From NCBI GenBank assembly GCA_023250795.1, contig JAHFAB010000173.1, forward strand, positions 1 through 5,072: DNA of 5,072 nucleotides, in the 5' to 3' direction. The notes under the pieces are model-generated. The model was not told the origin of the DNA and did not search any database. It worked only from the letters and a program-made list of their open reading frames with translations. Origin of the DNA: Bacteriovoracaceae bacterium. Its GTDB lineage: Bacteria; Bdellovibrionota; UBA1018. How positions within the stretch are numbered: the stretch's first letter is position 1; every line of letters begins with the position of its first letter. Below, one piece after another: positions 4,778 through 5,072 of the stretch. The position numbers and the translations under genes are program-made.

Positions 4778-4826
4778 ATTTAAGAAACTCTTTTAAAACA
4801 ATTTTAAATATTGTAAACACTTTCTT
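4778..4826. promoter_or_regulatory. AT-rich divergent intergenic region
   Basis: These 49 bp separate the divergent xth and DUF4337-like genes and must hold or overlap promoters for both. They contain an inverted repeat, TTTAAAA (4792-4798) and TTTTAAA (4802-4808), with a 3-nt gap. I cannot assign clear -35 and -10 pairs. Neither gene has a strong Shine-Dalgarno here. Confidence 0.4.
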
Positions 4827-5072
4827 ATGGAAGAAGCCGAATCGCCCACAGAACAGATACAGGAACACATCCAGCATGAAGCGATGCATTCGAGCGGACA
4901 CGCCCAAAGCAACTGGATCTCGCGAGCAGCCCTGAGCTCTGCATTTCTTGCTGTTTTTGCCGCCTTAAGTTCACTTCTCTCTGGCCACCACTCGAACGAA
5001 GCCATGATAGACCAGATCCAAGCCTCTGACCACTGGGGGCACTACCAGGCCAAAGGGATCAAGGCCGCTATT
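4827..5072 (+). CDS. DUF4337-like membrane protein, N-terminal part (3' end outside window)
   Basis: An open frame starts at ATG 4827 and runs to the window edge (82 codons, no stop). Residues 1-30 are acidic and His-rich (MEEAESPTEQIQEHIQHEAM). Residues about 34-52 (AALSSAFLAVFAALSSLLS) form one hydrophobic membrane segment. Then follows GHHSNEAMIDQIQASDHWGHYQAKGIKAAI. The pattern 'GHHSNEA...QASD-W-YYQAKGIK' after a first membrane helix is what I recall for DUF4337 proteins, which are small inner-membrane proteins of unknown function with further helices near the C-terminus. There is no good Shine-Dalgarno before the ATG, but the first 30 residues look coding and no other start is close. A minus-strand frame over 4793-5005 is judged a shadow. 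Confidence 0.85.
   Translation, partial: MEEAESPTEQIQEHIQHEAMHSSGHAQSNWISRAALSSAFLAVFAALSSLLSGHHSNEAMIDQIQASDHWGHYQAKGIKAAI

Overview
The window looks like a bacterial chromosome segment in which a small accessory block separates ordinary housekeeping genes. The source is tentatively a member of the Bdellovibrionota or a related predatory or deltaproteobacterial group. That guess rests mainly on the HNH nuclease, whose charged N-terminal region and C-terminal 'EIDH...PENLRCLCRTHN' domain resemble a family I associate with Bdellovibrio-like genomes. Nothing in the window proves the taxonomy.

Layout, left to right. (1) Positions 1-941 hold the last third of an AcnA-type aconitase on the + strand. 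A small charged helical protein of unknown function (968-1213) follows with a good ribosome binding site, probably in the same transcript. (2) An AT-rich gap carries one copy of a 22-bp repeat, two hairpins, and a promoter overlapped by two perfect palindromes. This promoter drives a ribbon-helix-helix antitoxin and MazF/PemK toxin pair (1387-1973) whose genes overlap by 4 nt. (3) Positions 1974-2249 hold a possible 42-codon gene remnant on the minus strand and several inverted repeats, including a hairpin that would bury the Shine-Dalgarno sequence of the next gene. (4) An HNH endonuclease gene (2250-3312) is split by a +1 frame change, most simply placed at a run of six C at 3053-3058. Its linker is rich in GGAGAACC/GGTTCTCC half-palindromes, and its catalytic motif holds the second, inverted copy of the 22-bp repeat. 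(5) A second toxin-antitoxin pair, Phd/YefM plus RelE/ParE (3475-3994), has its own palindromic promoter. (6) On the minus strand lies an exonuclease III gene (xth, 4065-4777) that has lost about 18 codons and its reading frame. (7) Divergent from it, a membrane protein of the DUF4337 type starts at 4827 and runs off the window.

Functionally, the middle 2.8 kb is a cluster of selfish or maintenance-type genes (TA, HNH, TA) inserted between metabolic and repair genes. Two of the conserved genes in or next to it are frame-broken. Either this is a decaying accessory locus or the assembly carries indel errors here. I do not see a clearly new multi-gene system. The most unusual signal is the exact 22-bp inverted repeat pair linking the HNH coding motif to the region just after the 968-1213 gene.
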